Assembly: GCF_000716545.1 (NCBI RefSeq)
Contig: NZ_JNWZ01000052.1
Coordinates: 1-47,296, forward strand
Length of the DNA stretch: 47,296 nt
Direction: 5' to 3'
Source of the DNA: Kitasatospora phosalacinea
GTDB lineage: Bacteria > Actinomycetota > Actinomycetes > Streptomycetales > Streptomycetaceae
Part shown: in pieces, positions 1-6,515 of the stretch
Layout of the letters: each line of letters starts with the position of its first letter
Position numbering within the stretch: position 1 is the stretch's first letter
Notes under the pieces: generated by a model
The model's input: only the letters and a program-made list of their open reading frames with translations
Told to the model about the DNA's origin: nothing
The model's database searches: none
Made by a program: the position numbers and the translations under genes

Positions 1-2
1 CC

Positions 3-149
3 CACGCCGAAGTGCTCGAAGTCTTCGCCCGCAACGTCGACCGGCTGCGCACCGTCCTGTTCAAGGCCCTGGAGGCGCTGCCCACCACCCGCGACTGCAT
101 CTGTTCCCACGCCCTGGACGACCTGGAGACCGGCCTGCCCGGCGTCTGA
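3..149 (+). CDS. C-terminal fragment of an unrecognised protein (5' end outside window)
   Basis: An open frame enters from the left edge and ends at a TGA at 147-149, giving 48 residues that start HAEVLEVFARN and end ETGLPGV. The peptide is helical in character and has a Cys-Ile-Cys motif (DCICSH) near the end. I do not recognise the family from this tail. Third-position GC is high, as expected of real coding sequence, and it is followed by repeat-rich non-coding DNA, so the gene probably ends here. Confidence 0.6.
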   Translation, partial: HAEVLEVFARNVDRLRTVLFKALEALPTTRDCICSHALDDLETGLPGV

Positions 150-180
150 CCCCGCTACCGGTTCCCGCCCGTCGTTCCCG

Positions 181-214
181 ACCGCCCCACCGCTCCGTAC
201 CGCCCCACCGCTCC
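181..214. repeat. 16-bp direct repeat, two copies
   Basis: ACCGCCCCACCGCTCC occurs at 181-196 and again at 199-214, a period of 18 bp. It lies in the gap between the left-edge gene and the DUF3040 gene. No coding or regulatory role is evident. Confidence 0.7.
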
Positions 215-260
215 CCGCCGGCCGGTCTGTCCTGCGGGCCCTTCAGCAGAGCCCGAGCTG

Positions 261-312
261 GAGATACGAACCGGAGACGCGAACCGAAGACGCGAACCGG
301 AGACGCGGGCCG
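261..312. repeat. 13-bp tandem repeat, four units
   Basis: Four consecutive 13-bp units with consensus GAGACGCGAACCG lie at 261-273, 274-286, 287-299 and 300-312. The inner units differ from consensus at one position, the outer two at one or two. The array ends at the hairpin that follows the DUF3040 gene. Confidence 0.8.
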
Positions 313-340
313 CCCGTCGGCGGCCCGCCTGCCGGGCGGC
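309..340 (-). terminator. Hairpin after the DUF3040 gene
   Basis: GCCGCCCG at 309-316 pairs with CGGGCGGC at 333-340, an 8-bp stem with a 16-nt loop. It directly abuts the stop codon of the minus-strand DUF3040 gene. There is no T-run, as is usual for terminators in this GC range. Confidence 0.45.
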
Positions 341-666
341 TACCGAATTCGCCCTCGTCGGTGCAGGTGTGCCGCGACCACCACCAGCACCACCAGCACA
401 GCGGCCCAACCGATCACCACGGCCAGCAGCAGGGCCGGTTCGTCCAGTGCCACCGCCATCGCCAACAGTCCGAACGAGACGGTCAGACAGCCGGAGATCA
501 CCGCGACCACGATCCATGGCCGGGCCACCAGCGTCCGTCGTAGCCGTGCGATCCTCGCTGTCCGCATCGTGCGCAGCTCGCGTTCCAGCTCCTGATCGCT
601 CCCCAGCTCGGCCTCGATCTGCTGGAGAATCAGTAGCTCACGCGGGGAGAGTGCCGGTCCGTCCAT
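340..666 (-). CDS. DUF3040 domain membrane protein
   Basis: This is a small 108-residue protein. The N-terminal cytoplasmic part (about residues 1-45: LSPRELLILQQIEAEL, then an Arg-rich helix) matches the DUF3040 pattern, in which a short helix with the L-x-x-I-E-x-x-L motif precedes two membrane segments. Two hydrophobic helices follow, roughly residues 48-70 and 75-98, ending in a basic HLHRRGRIR tail that should sit in the cytoplasm. The start is set by a GGAGGT ribosome site 7 nt before the ATG; the longer upstream open frame is ignored. DUF3040 proteins are common in actinomycetes and their role is not established. It is divergent from the secreted protein gene at 971. Confidence 0.85.
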   Translation of the reverse strand: MDGPALSPRELLILQQIEAELGSDQELERELRTMRTARIARLRRTLVARPWIVVAVISGCLTVSFGLLAMAVALDEPALLLAVVIGWAAVLVVLVVVAAHLHRRGRIR

Positions 667-970
667 CAACCACCTCCGCGCCGCAGGCAGGCACGCCCCG
701 GCCTTCCCCGCCGACGCGCCCCTGCTCCCAGGTAGCAACACATGTGCCCGCTGGACGCCGGTTCTAACACGCGAACACGCGCTCGACCTCCTCCGTGTCC
801 GTTGATATTCCGTCCAGTTGACGTCCCCTCGCCTCCGTCGCGCTCGCCGGGAGCGGGGACACGCGACGCGGACGGGCAGAACCGTTTTGCTGCCCGGCCC
901 CGCTCCTACCGTTGTGCGTGCCGGGTCGGGCGCCCCGACCCCCACCTCGACCGGAAGGCCGTTCCACCCC
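667..970. other. Divergent intergenic region, 304 bp
   Basis: This gap holds the upstream regions of the DUF3040 gene (minus) and the small secreted protein gene (plus). It contains a less GC-rich stretch around 735-835, with AACACGCG repeated twice near 767-782 and a TTGACG hexamer at 828-833. No matching -10 box is convincing. I see no additional gene. Confidence 0.5.
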
Positions 971-1315
971 ATGCACCTGCGTCAGACGGTTGCCGCCGCC
1001 ACTGCCTCGATCGCCCTGCTGCTCGCCCTGCCCAGCCCGGCCGGCGCGGCCGTCGGCGAGTTCCGCTACACCTACTACGACGACTTCGGGAACCGCGCGT
1101 CCGGCTTCCTCGTCGACCCGGACAGCCGGGTCTGCGTGACCCTCCCCGAGGTCGCGGACCCCGACGTCACCGAACCCGCCTTCGCCCCGCAGAACTTCAC
1201 CGGATCGACAGTGACGGTGTTCACCGGCCCCGACTGCGACGGCGACCACTACAGCCTCCGCCCGGGCGGCCGCGCCTCCGACCGTCTCAAGCTCCGCTCC
1301 GCGATCTTCTCCTGA
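971..1315 (+). CDS. Small secreted protein, unknown function
   Basis: The 114-residue product begins MHLRQTVAAATASIALLLAL and has a classical signal peptide, with likely cleavage after PAGA near residue 27. The mature part is about 85 residues, mainly beta in character, and has two cysteines (SRVCVT and GPDCDG) that could form a disulfide. The C-terminal motif HYSLRPGGRASDRL followed by a short hydrophobic end is reminiscent of small secreted streptomycete proteins, possibly with a crystallin- or I36-inhibitor-like fold, but I cannot assign a function. The ATG at 971 was chosen over the long upstream open frame because the signal peptide starts there. Confidence 0.8.
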   Translation: MHLRQTVAAATASIALLLALPSPAGAAVGEFRYTYYDDFGNRASGFLVDPDSRVCVTLPEVADPDVTEPAFAPQNFTGSTVTVFTGPDCDGDHYSLRPGGRASDRLKLRSAIFS

Positions 1316-1413
1316 CTCCGGTCCCGACCCTCGACCCCGCCCCTCGATCCTGGCCCGATCCCGGGTGATCCGCACTCGGCCGGAACTCGCCCGACCCCGG
1401 CCCGTGCCCTTCT

Positions 1414-1476
1414 CCGCCCCGGGGCTGTCGGTCCGCCGACCGGTGGGGCGGTCGGCGGGCCGTCGGACCGGGGCGG
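1414..1476. terminator. Large hairpin between convergent genes
   Basis: The outer arms CCGCCCCGG (1414-1422) and CCGGGGCGG (1468-1476) pair perfectly. The interior can pair again as GGTCCGCCGACC with GGTCGGCGGGCC, allowing a bulge. It lies between the secreted protein gene (plus) and the GNAT gene (minus), so it probably terminates both. Confidence 0.6.
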
Positions 1477-1494
1477 CAGCGGGCGGTGGGCCGA

Positions 1495-2388
1495 TCAGCC
1501 CGCGGCGGGCGGCTCGGCGATCAGGGCGGTGGCTATTCGCCGGAAGCCGACGCTCTCGTATATCCGGGCCACCGCGGCGTCGCTGGCGGAGAGGAACACC
1601 GTCCGCACCCCGGTGGCGCGGGCGTGCTCGACCAGCCGCGAGGTGACCTGCCGCCCCAGGCCCTGTCGGCGCAGGGCCGGCAGGGTGGCCACCGCGACGA
1701 TCTCGCTGACCTCGCCGACCGGCTGGTGGCAGCCGGAGGCGGTGGGCCCCCCGTCCGGGCCGATGGCCGCGGCGAGCACCGTGCGCCCGGCGGCTATCCG
1801 GTCGGCCATCCGGGTCGCCGCCGCTTCCGTCTCGGGGTTCTTCACGGCCTCGGCGAGCTGCTCGGGCCCGGCCGCGCCGATCCGGGTGCCGGACTCGGCG
1901 AAGGCCAGGTGCGGCAGCGTGACGGCGGCCGGCAGCAGCGGGTCGTCGGGGGCGAGCACCCGTACTTCGGGGCCGTCCGCCACTGCGGGGCCGCTGTCCG
2001 CCGCCGCGGAGCCGTCGGTGGACGGGGCGTCCAGGTCGAGCACCAGCAGCGGGTGCTCGTGCACCTCCAGCCCGGTGGCCTCGACGGCGGCGCGCAGGCC
2101 CGGCGTGGTCTCGTGCACCCACTCGAAGCTCTCGGGCGCGCCGAGCTCGCGCTGTCGGGCCCGGACCCGCTCGACGTCCTCCGGGGTGAAGACGCCGGGG
2201 GCGCCCAGTGCGGGTCGTCCGTAGTAGTGCCAGCCCTGCCCGGTGCGGACGAACAGGGTGAAGGGACCGTGCTCCTCGGTCCTCGCGGAGAACCGGGGGA
2301 CCGCGTCGTAATAGGTTTCGAGCCGGGCCAGGACCGTCTCCGGCCCGGAACCGGGGGTGCGGTGCGTTTCGCGCATGCTGTCGTCCAA
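1495..2388 (-). CDS. GNAT-family N-acetyltransferase
   Basis: A 297-residue protein. The C-terminal third has the GNAT acetyl-CoA binding signature: VATLPALRRQGLGRQVTSRL, where R-R-Q-G-L-G is the pyrophosphate loop. It is followed by FLSASDAAVARIYESVGF, the usual beta5-alpha4 segment with the aromatic residue. The N-terminal half (about residues 20-150) is a partner domain often seen in streptomycete GNAT proteins. The substrate cannot be read from sequence. The start is taken as TTG at 2388, with GAGGAAG about 10 nt upstream; an ATG four codons later (2376) is the alternative. It is monocistronic and convergent with the secreted protein gene. Confidence 0.85.
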   Translation of the reverse strand: MDDSMRETHRTPGSGPETVLARLETYYDAVPRFSARTEEHGPFTLFVRTGQGWHYYGRPALGAPGVFTPEDVERVRARQRELGAPESFEWVHETTPGLRAAVEATGLEVHEHPLLVLDLDAPSTDGSAAADSGPAVADGPEVRVLAPDDPLLPAAVTLPHLAFAESGTRIGAAGPEQLAEAVKNPETEAAATRMADRIAAGRTVLAAAIGPDGGPTASGCHQPVGEVSEIVAVATLPALRRQGLGRQVTSRLVEHARATGVRTVFLSASDAAVARIYESVGFRRIATALIAEPPAAG

Positions 2389-2743
2389 GGGTGCGGTACT
2401 TCCTCTTCCGTCTTCGTCGAGGTCGATCAGGCGGCATCACATCAGAGCGGTCGATCGTGTGCACGGGGTTTTTCGAACCGCGCCCACCTTCCGTTCGAAC
2501 CGGGAAGCGTGACGGCGCATCAGTGGTGAACCGTTTCTGCCTGTCACCGATAGCCCCGTAGCGGCAGGAAAACGTCCCGACCGGCCGGGCGTCCAGTGGG
2601 TGCGACGTCCCGGCCGATCGGCGGGATTCACCCTGGAGAGTGAGGCCGGGGAAAACCGGAAGAGCTCGAACGGAATCCGAGCGGAGTCCGGGCGGGAAAC
2701 GGCCGCAGGGCCCGGGGGAGGGCCCCGGGAACGCGGCGGGAGG
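2389..2743. other. Intergenic region, 355 bp
   Basis: This region separates the GNAT gene start from the stop of the alpha/beta hydrolase gene, both on the minus strand. It should contain the GNAT promoter, and it contains a hairpin at 2711-2729. The stretch 2440-2560 is slightly less GC-rich than its surroundings. No gene is supported. Confidence 0.5.
2711..2729 (-). terminator. Short hairpin after the alpha/beta hydrolase gene
   Basis: CCCGGGG (2711-2717) and CCCCGGG (2723-2729) form a 7-bp stem with a 5-nt loop, 15 bp past the stop codon of the minus-strand hydrolase gene. There is no T-run. Confidence 0.4.
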
Positions 2744-3505
2744 TCATCGCCGACCGACCTCGGCGAGCCGGGCGAGCAGCAACTCGGCGGTCTCCGCCGG
2801 GCGTTCCAGGGCGGGCAGGTGGCCGGCCCAGGGGAGCTCGCGGTGCTCGGCGTCCGGCAGCAGGGCCGCCAGGTCGGCGGCGATCCGCCGGAAGTCGTCC
2901 AGGTCGTGCGCGCCGGAGTACACCAGGGTGGGGGCGACGGCCGCCCGCAGGTCCACCTCGACCGGCGTCGGGGAGATCTCCTCCTCGGGCGCCAACTGCA
3001 CCTCGTACGCGTTGCGCTGCATCGTCCGCACCAGCGCCCGGGCCGTCTCGTCCGCGTCCGGCCCGAGCCAGGTGTCCACCATCAGCTCGACCGCCTCGTC
3101 CAACCGGCCGGACTCGACCAGGTCCACCTCCAGCTCGTCCAGCGCCACCAGCTCGGCGCTCGGCCGGTGGTCGGGGCTGCCCGGGCAGAGCAGGGTCAGC
3201 GAGCCGACCCGGTCGGGGTACCGGGCCGCGAACTGCAGGGCGATCCGGCCGCCGAAGGAGGAGCCGACCAGGGCCGCCCGTTCGATGCCGAGTCCGTCCA
3301 GCAGGTCCGCCAGGTCGGTCAGGTTGTCGTAGGGGCGGTCCGCGCAGGGGGTCTCCCCGAAACCGCGGAAGTCGCACCGCAGCACGCGGTAGCCGGCCTC
3401 GCGCAGCGCGTCCCACTGCCCGTCCCACATCCGCCGGTCGCAGACGGAGGAGTGCAGCAGGACCACCGCGGGGCCGCTTCCCGTCACCTCATGAGTGATC
3501 GTCAT
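2744..3505 (-). CDS. Alpha/beta hydrolase
   Basis: A 253-residue alpha/beta-hydrolase fold enzyme. The visible elements in order are the oxyanion segment VVLLHSSVCDRRMWDGQW, the strand CDFRGFGET, and the nucleophile elbow LVGSSFGGRIAL (G-S-S-F-G, Ser near residue 93). The acid region is LVYSGAHDLDDFR and the catalytic His lies in WAGHLPALERP. This is the layout of small esterase, haloperoxidase-like and C-C hydrolase proteins, and substrate specificity cannot be inferred. The start MTITHEV at 3505 is preferred over an upstream alternative at 3535 because homologous folds begin at this strand. It is transcribed away from the Nei gene at 3625. Confidence 0.88.
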   Translation of the reverse strand: MTITHEVTGSGPAVVLLHSSVCDRRMWDGQWDALREAGYRVLRCDFRGFGETPCADRPYDNLTDLADLLDGLGIERAALVGSSFGGRIALQFAARYPDRVGSLTLLCPGSPDHRPSAELVALDELEVDLVESGRLDEAVELMVDTWLGPDADETARALVRTMQRNAYEVQLAPEEEISPTPVEVDLRAAVAPTLVYSGAHDLDDFRRIAADLAALLPDAEHRELPWAGHLPALERPAETAELLLARLAEVGRR

Positions 3506-3611
3506 TCCGCCGACCGTAGAGCAGACCCGGCCCACTGACCAGCGGTTTCCGCTGGGAGCAGAGCGCGGCGGCGGGGAGGGGGCGCCCGATGGCGGTGTCG
3601 GTGGCGGACGG

Positions 3612-3627
3612 CATGATGGGGGACGTG
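3612..3627 (+). promoter_or_regulatory. Probable leaderless promoter of the Nei-type glycosylase gene
   Basis: CATGAT at 3612-3617 lies exactly 7 nt before the GTG start at 3625, the spacing that places the transcription start at the first base of the start codon. The DinB-family gene has the same CATGAT-N7-start layout. No clear -35 is visible. Confidence 0.4.
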
Positions 3628-4416
3628 CCCGAAGGAGACACCATCTACCACGCCGCCACCCAGCTGAACCAGGCGCTCGCCGGTCACCCGCTGACGGTGT
3701 CGGACTTCCGCGTGCCCGCCCACGCCACCGCCGACCTGACGGGGCGCCGGGTGCTGCGGACGGTGCCGCGCGGCAAGCACCTGCTGACCAGGTTCGAGGG
3801 CGGCGTGACGCTCCACACCCACCTGCGGATGGACGGCCGCTGGCAGACCTTCCGGCCCGGCGAGCGCTGGCGCGGCGGCCCCGCGTTCCAGGTCCGGGTG
3901 GTCCTCGGCACCGAGCACGGCACCGCCGTCGGGTACCGGCTGCCCGTCGTCCAGCTGCTGCGCAGCGAGGAGGAGCACCGGGTGGTCGGCCACCTCGGGC
4001 CCGACCTGCTCGGCCCGGACTGGGACGCCGCCGAGGCGCGCCGGCGGCTGCTCGCCGACCCGGCGCGCCCGGTCGGCGCCGCCCTGCTCGACCAGCGCAA
4101 CCTGGCCGGCGTCGGGAACGTGTACGCCAACGAACTGGCCTTCCTGGCGGGTGTCACCCCCTGGCTGCCGGTCGGCGACCTGCCCGACCCGGACAGGCTG
4201 CTGCACCGGGCCCACCAACTGCTGGACGCCAACAAGCTGCGGCCCGGCCACGTCACCACCGGCGACACCCGCCCCGGCTGCCAGCACTGGGTGTACGGGC
4301 GGGGCCGCCGCAACTGCGTGCGCTGCGGCACGCCGATCCGCGTCGCCAAGCACGACCAGGAGCGCGTCGCCTACTGGTGCCCGCGCTGCCAGCGCGGCCC
4401 CGTGCCGGGCGCCTGA
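3625..4416 (+). CDS. Fpg/Nei family DNA glycosylase (endonuclease VIII type)
   Basis: A 263-residue base-excision repair glycosylase and AP lyase acting on oxidised pyrimidines or ring-opened bases. The mature N terminus PEGDTIYHAA carries the catalytic proline (residue 2, the Schiff-base former) and Glu3. This decides the start: it must be the GTG at 3625, not the ATG at 3589. Other family marks are PRGKHLLTRF (the beta-lysine region), the helix-two-turn-helix segment LLDQRNLAGVGNVYANE, and a C-terminal zinc finger with C-x2-C (CVRCG) and C-x2-C (CPRCQ). The PEGDT start is typical of actinobacterial Nei-type enzymes rather than MutM, which usually begins PELPE. The stop overlaps a hairpin shared with the convergent kinase-like gene. 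Confidence 0.92.
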   Translation: MPEGDTIYHAATQLNQALAGHPLTVSDFRVPAHATADLTGRRVLRTVPRGKHLLTRFEGGVTLHTHLRMDGRWQTFRPGERWRGGPAFQVRVVLGTEHGTAVGYRLPVVQLLRSEEEHRVVGHLGPDLLGPDWDAAEARRRLLADPARPVGAALLDQRNLAGVGNVYANELAFLAGVTPWLPVGDLPDPDRLLHRAHQLLDANKLRPGHVTTGDTRPGCQHWVYGRGRRNCVRCGTPIRVAKHDQERVAYWCPRCQRGPVPGA

Positions 4417-4441
4417 CCGCCCGGCGCGCGCCCGGGGTCAG
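4413..4441. terminator. Hairpin spanning both stop codons of convergent genes
   Basis: CTGACC (4413-4418) pairs with GGTCAG (4436-4441), with further GC pairing inside. The stem contains the TGA of the Nei gene and the complementary stop of the kinase-like gene, so one compact palindrome may end both transcripts. Confidence 0.45.
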
Positions 4442-5070
4442 TCCCGTTCCACCAGCGCAGGGTGCCTGGGGTCCTCGACCCGCACCGTCAGGTCGGCCAG
4501 TTCGTCCGGACCGGTCTCGGTGCGGTAGCGCTCGTACGCGGGCAGCGTCCAGCGCTCGGGCTCCGGGGTGCGGCGGGCCAGCGCGGCGGCGGACTGGGTG
4601 AGGTGCACGGTCAGTTCGAACGGCAGCCAGCGGCCGAGCAGGAACGGCCCGTCCAGCAGCAGCACGCCGCGCGGCGGGAGTTCGACGTAGCCGGCCCGGG
4701 TGGAGCGGTCGGTCTCCCGGTCCCAGTACGTGGGCAGGACGCGGCCGTCGCCGTCCGGTTCCAGCGGGTCGAGGACCTCGCGCAGCAGCGCGCCCTGGTC
4801 GAGCCACAGGTCGTGGAAGGCGTCCGCGTCCTGCTTGCCGTACTCCAGGCGCACCGAGGCGGGGCGCAGGAAGTCGGCCGCGGACACCCGCTGCACCGGC
4901 CGGCCGAGCAGGCGCAGCGGTTCCACCAGGGCGTCCGCCAACTCGCCGGGCCGGGCGGCGTCCGCGCCGTCGATCGCGACCCGCAGCCGCCGGCCGTCGT
5001 CGGCCAGTCCGTCGATCCGCCCCGCGAGCAGCTCCACCAGTCGCTCCGGGGAGATCGGAGTCACCCGCAC
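4438..5070 (-). CDS. Uridine-kinase-like P-loop protein with a degenerate Walker A motif
   Basis: A 210-residue protein with the layout of the small uridine-kinase-like NTPases common in streptomycetes. It has a beta strand LRVAIDG, a helix LADALVEPLR, a lid and acceptor region with YGKQDADAFHDLWLD, a conserved VLPTYWDRETDRSTR segment, and a Walker-B-like LLLDGPFLLGRWLPFELTVHL. The P-loop should read GxDxxGKTT but here residues 35-43 are GADAARPGE, so the nucleotide-binding Gly-Lys-Thr is missing. The sequence is clear at 4944-4968 and the frame is intact. Catalysis by the normal mechanism is doubtful. The start is GTG at 5070 with GGGAG about 10 nt upstream. It is divergent from the HD-domain gene across a repeat-rich promoter region. 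Confidence 0.8.
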   Translation of the reverse strand: MRVTPISPERLVELLAGRIDGLADDGRRLRVAIDGADAARPGELADALVEPLRLLGRPVQRVSAADFLRPASVRLEYGKQDADAFHDLWLDQGALLREVLDPLEPDGDGRVLPTYWDRETDRSTRAGYVELPPRGVLLLDGPFLLGRWLPFELTVHLTQSAAALARRTPEPERWTLPAYERYRTETGPDELADLTVRVEDPRHPALVERD

Positions 5071-5154
5071 CGGACGATCACTCCCTTCGGTCAACCGGAC
5101 TATACGTCGCGGCGGCTGAGCGCCCGTCCACCGATCCGGGGCCGGGCGGCGCGT

Positions 5155-5230
5155 GGAACACTCCGACCCGAACACCGCGAGCGGAGCACTCCGGGTGCAG
5201 TGCTCCGGGCAGAGCACTCCGGACGGAGTG
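5155..5230. promoter_or_regulatory. Array of GAGCACTCCG-type half sites in a divergent promoter region
   Basis: Half sites of the form GGARCACTCCG occur at 5155-5165, 5183-5193 and 5211-5221 (AGAGCACTCCG), all in the same direction and 28 bp apart. An inverted copy, AGTGCTCC, lies at 5199-5206. GGAGCACT (5183-5190) and AGTGCTCC (5199-5206) form a perfect 8-bp inverted repeat. CACTCCG (5215-5221) and CGGAGTG (5224-5230) form another, with a 2-bp centre. The last palindrome ends 5 bp before the HD gene's ribosome site, so this is a likely operator cluster for one or both divergent genes. Confidence 0.6.
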
Positions 5231-5246
5231 GAGAAGGGAAGACACC

Positions 5247-5759
5247 ATGACCAGCGCACCGCCGCTGACCCCGGACGAGGTCGACGTCCTCGCCGCCCGC
5301 GCACACGCCGGCCAGCACGACCGGATCGGGGTGCCGTACGTGGAGCACGTGCGCGCCGTGGCCGCCGGCGTCGCCCCGTTCGGCGCGGGCCTGCGGATGG
5401 CGGCGCTGCTGCACGACGTGCTGGAGGACACCCCCGTCACGGCGACGGACCTGCTCGCCGCGGGCGTTCCCGCCGCCGTGGTGGCGACCGTCCGGCGGGT
5501 GACCCGGACGCCCGGGACGGACTACCGGACGATGCTGCTGGACGTCGCCACCGACCACGCCGCCGCCCTGGTCAAGATCGCCGACAACGCGCACAACTCC
5601 CGCGCCGACCGCGCCGCGCTGCTCCCCGCCGCGGACCGGGAGCGGCTGGCCGAGCGCTACCGGGCCGCCCGCGCCGTGCTGTGGCCCGCCGTCGCGGAGG
5701 CGGACGTCCGGACGATCCTCGCGCTGGTCAACCCGGACCTGCTGGCCGAACTCGACTGA
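5247..5759 (+). CDS. HD-domain phosphohydrolase (MESH1 / RelA-SpoT hydrolase-like)
   Basis: A 170-residue single-domain protein. The motifs follow the HD fold of RelA/SpoT and MESH1: an early AARAHAGQHDRIGVPYVEHV (histidine in the Y-x-x-H-x-x-x-V helix), AALLHDVLEDT (the HD pair and ED), and LVKIADNAHNSRADR (K-x-A-D-N-x-H-N). It therefore probably hydrolyses a phosphate ester from a nucleotide; (p)ppGpp or NADPH are known substrates of the family, but the actual one is unknown. No synthetase, TGS or ACT domain is present. GGAGAAGGGAAG precedes the ATG by a few bases. The upstream repeat array suggests tight control. Confidence 0.85.
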   Translation: MTSAPPLTPDEVDVLAARAHAGQHDRIGVPYVEHVRAVAAGVAPFGAGLRMAALLHDVLEDTPVTATDLLAAGVPAAVVATVRRVTRTPGTDYRTMLLDVATDHAAALVKIADNAHNSRADRAALLPAADRERLAERYRAARAVLWPAVAEADVRTILALVNPDLLAELD

Positions 5760-5818
5760 GACCGCCCGCGGAGGCACGCTGGAAGGAGAAGCGGGGGTTC
5801 TAGAGCGAGGAGCCCGGG

Positions 5819-5989
5819 ATGTCCGAGATGAGCGACAGGCTCGACGAGAAGGCCCGGCGGGACGAGGACGACGTCCGGTCGGTCGACCCCGAGGAAGGCA
5901 TCACCTCCTACCAGACCATGCACGCGTGGGAGGAGTCCCAGGCGGAGGGCGATCCGGTCGCGGACCCGCAGCAGGAGGAGGGGCGGTGA
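5819..5989 (+). CDS. Small acidic hypothetical protein, 56 residues
   Basis: This is a short frame beginning MSEMSDRLDEKARRDEDD, with a GAGGAG ribosome site 9 nt before the ATG. It is strongly charged (many Glu, Asp and Arg), has no signal peptide or membrane segment, and ends QQEEGR. Its last codons overlap the GTG start of the DUF1876 gene by 4 bp (GTGA), which implies translational coupling and supports its reality. The function is unknown. Confidence 0.65.
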   Translation: MSEMSDRLDEKARRDEDDVRSVDPEEGITSYQTMHAWEESQAEGDPVADPQQEEGR

Positions 5990-6294
5990 GCGGCCGCGCC
6001 GCGGTGCCCGAACCGCACAGCACCGAGTGGTCGGTCCGGCTGCGGGTGGTCGAGGTCGGCGACCTCACCCAGGCGCACGCCGTCCTCGACACCGGCGTCA
6101 ACCTGATCGAGGTCGAGGCCGAGGCCCACCGCAGCCGGACCGACCCCGCGGATCCCGAGATCGGCGACGAACTCGCCGTCGGACGGGCCCTCACCGCCCT
6201 CGGCCAGCAGTTGGTCCACCGCGGCTCCATCGCCGCCGAGGCCGCCGCATCCGTCCGCCACCGCGACGCGCCGCCCGCGGACAGCGCCTGGTGA
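5986..6294 (+). CDS. DUF1876 domain protein
   Basis: A 102-residue protein. After a short leader it reads EWSVRLRVVEVGDLTQAHAVLDTG, then DPEIGDELAVGRALTALGQQL. These match the DUF1876 pattern (W-x-V-x-V, a small alpha/beta fold likened to a dsRNA-binding domain, and the conserved PEIGDELA-x-x-R-A-L helix). Family members such as mycobacterial Rv2632c are small cytoplasmic proteins of unknown role. The start is the GTG at 5986, overlapping the stop of the 56-residue gene, so the two are co-translated. Confidence 0.85.
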   Translation: MSGRAAVPEPHSTEWSVRLRVVEVGDLTQAHAVLDTGVNLIEVEAEAHRSRTDPADPEIGDELAVGRALTALGQQLVHRGSIAAEAAASVRHRDAPPADSAW

Positions 6295-6515
6295 CCGCCC
6301 GCCCGGTGGCACCGCCCGCCCGGTGACCGCCCGGCCGCGACCGTGCGCCGCCGACCGTCCGACGATCGGTGTGCGAAACAGCCGAATCGTGACCTTCCCC
6401 CGTCGCCGTGGCGGAACCCGCCCGGCCGGGGGCGCGTCACTCCCGGTGGCCGTGCACCCGCGCCGGCCCGCAGACGACGGACGGGGCGCCCCCGCGCAGC
6501 ACGGGGGGCACGGGG

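Noticed and set aside
261..312. Tandem repeats (261-312, 40084-40165) as CRISPR arrays
   Set aside because: Units of 10-13 bp without unique spacers cannot be CRISPR repeats.
5155..5230. Repeat array as an attachment site or origin iterons
   Set aside because: There is no integrase, tRNA or replication gene nearby. Position in a divergent promoter favours regulatory sites.
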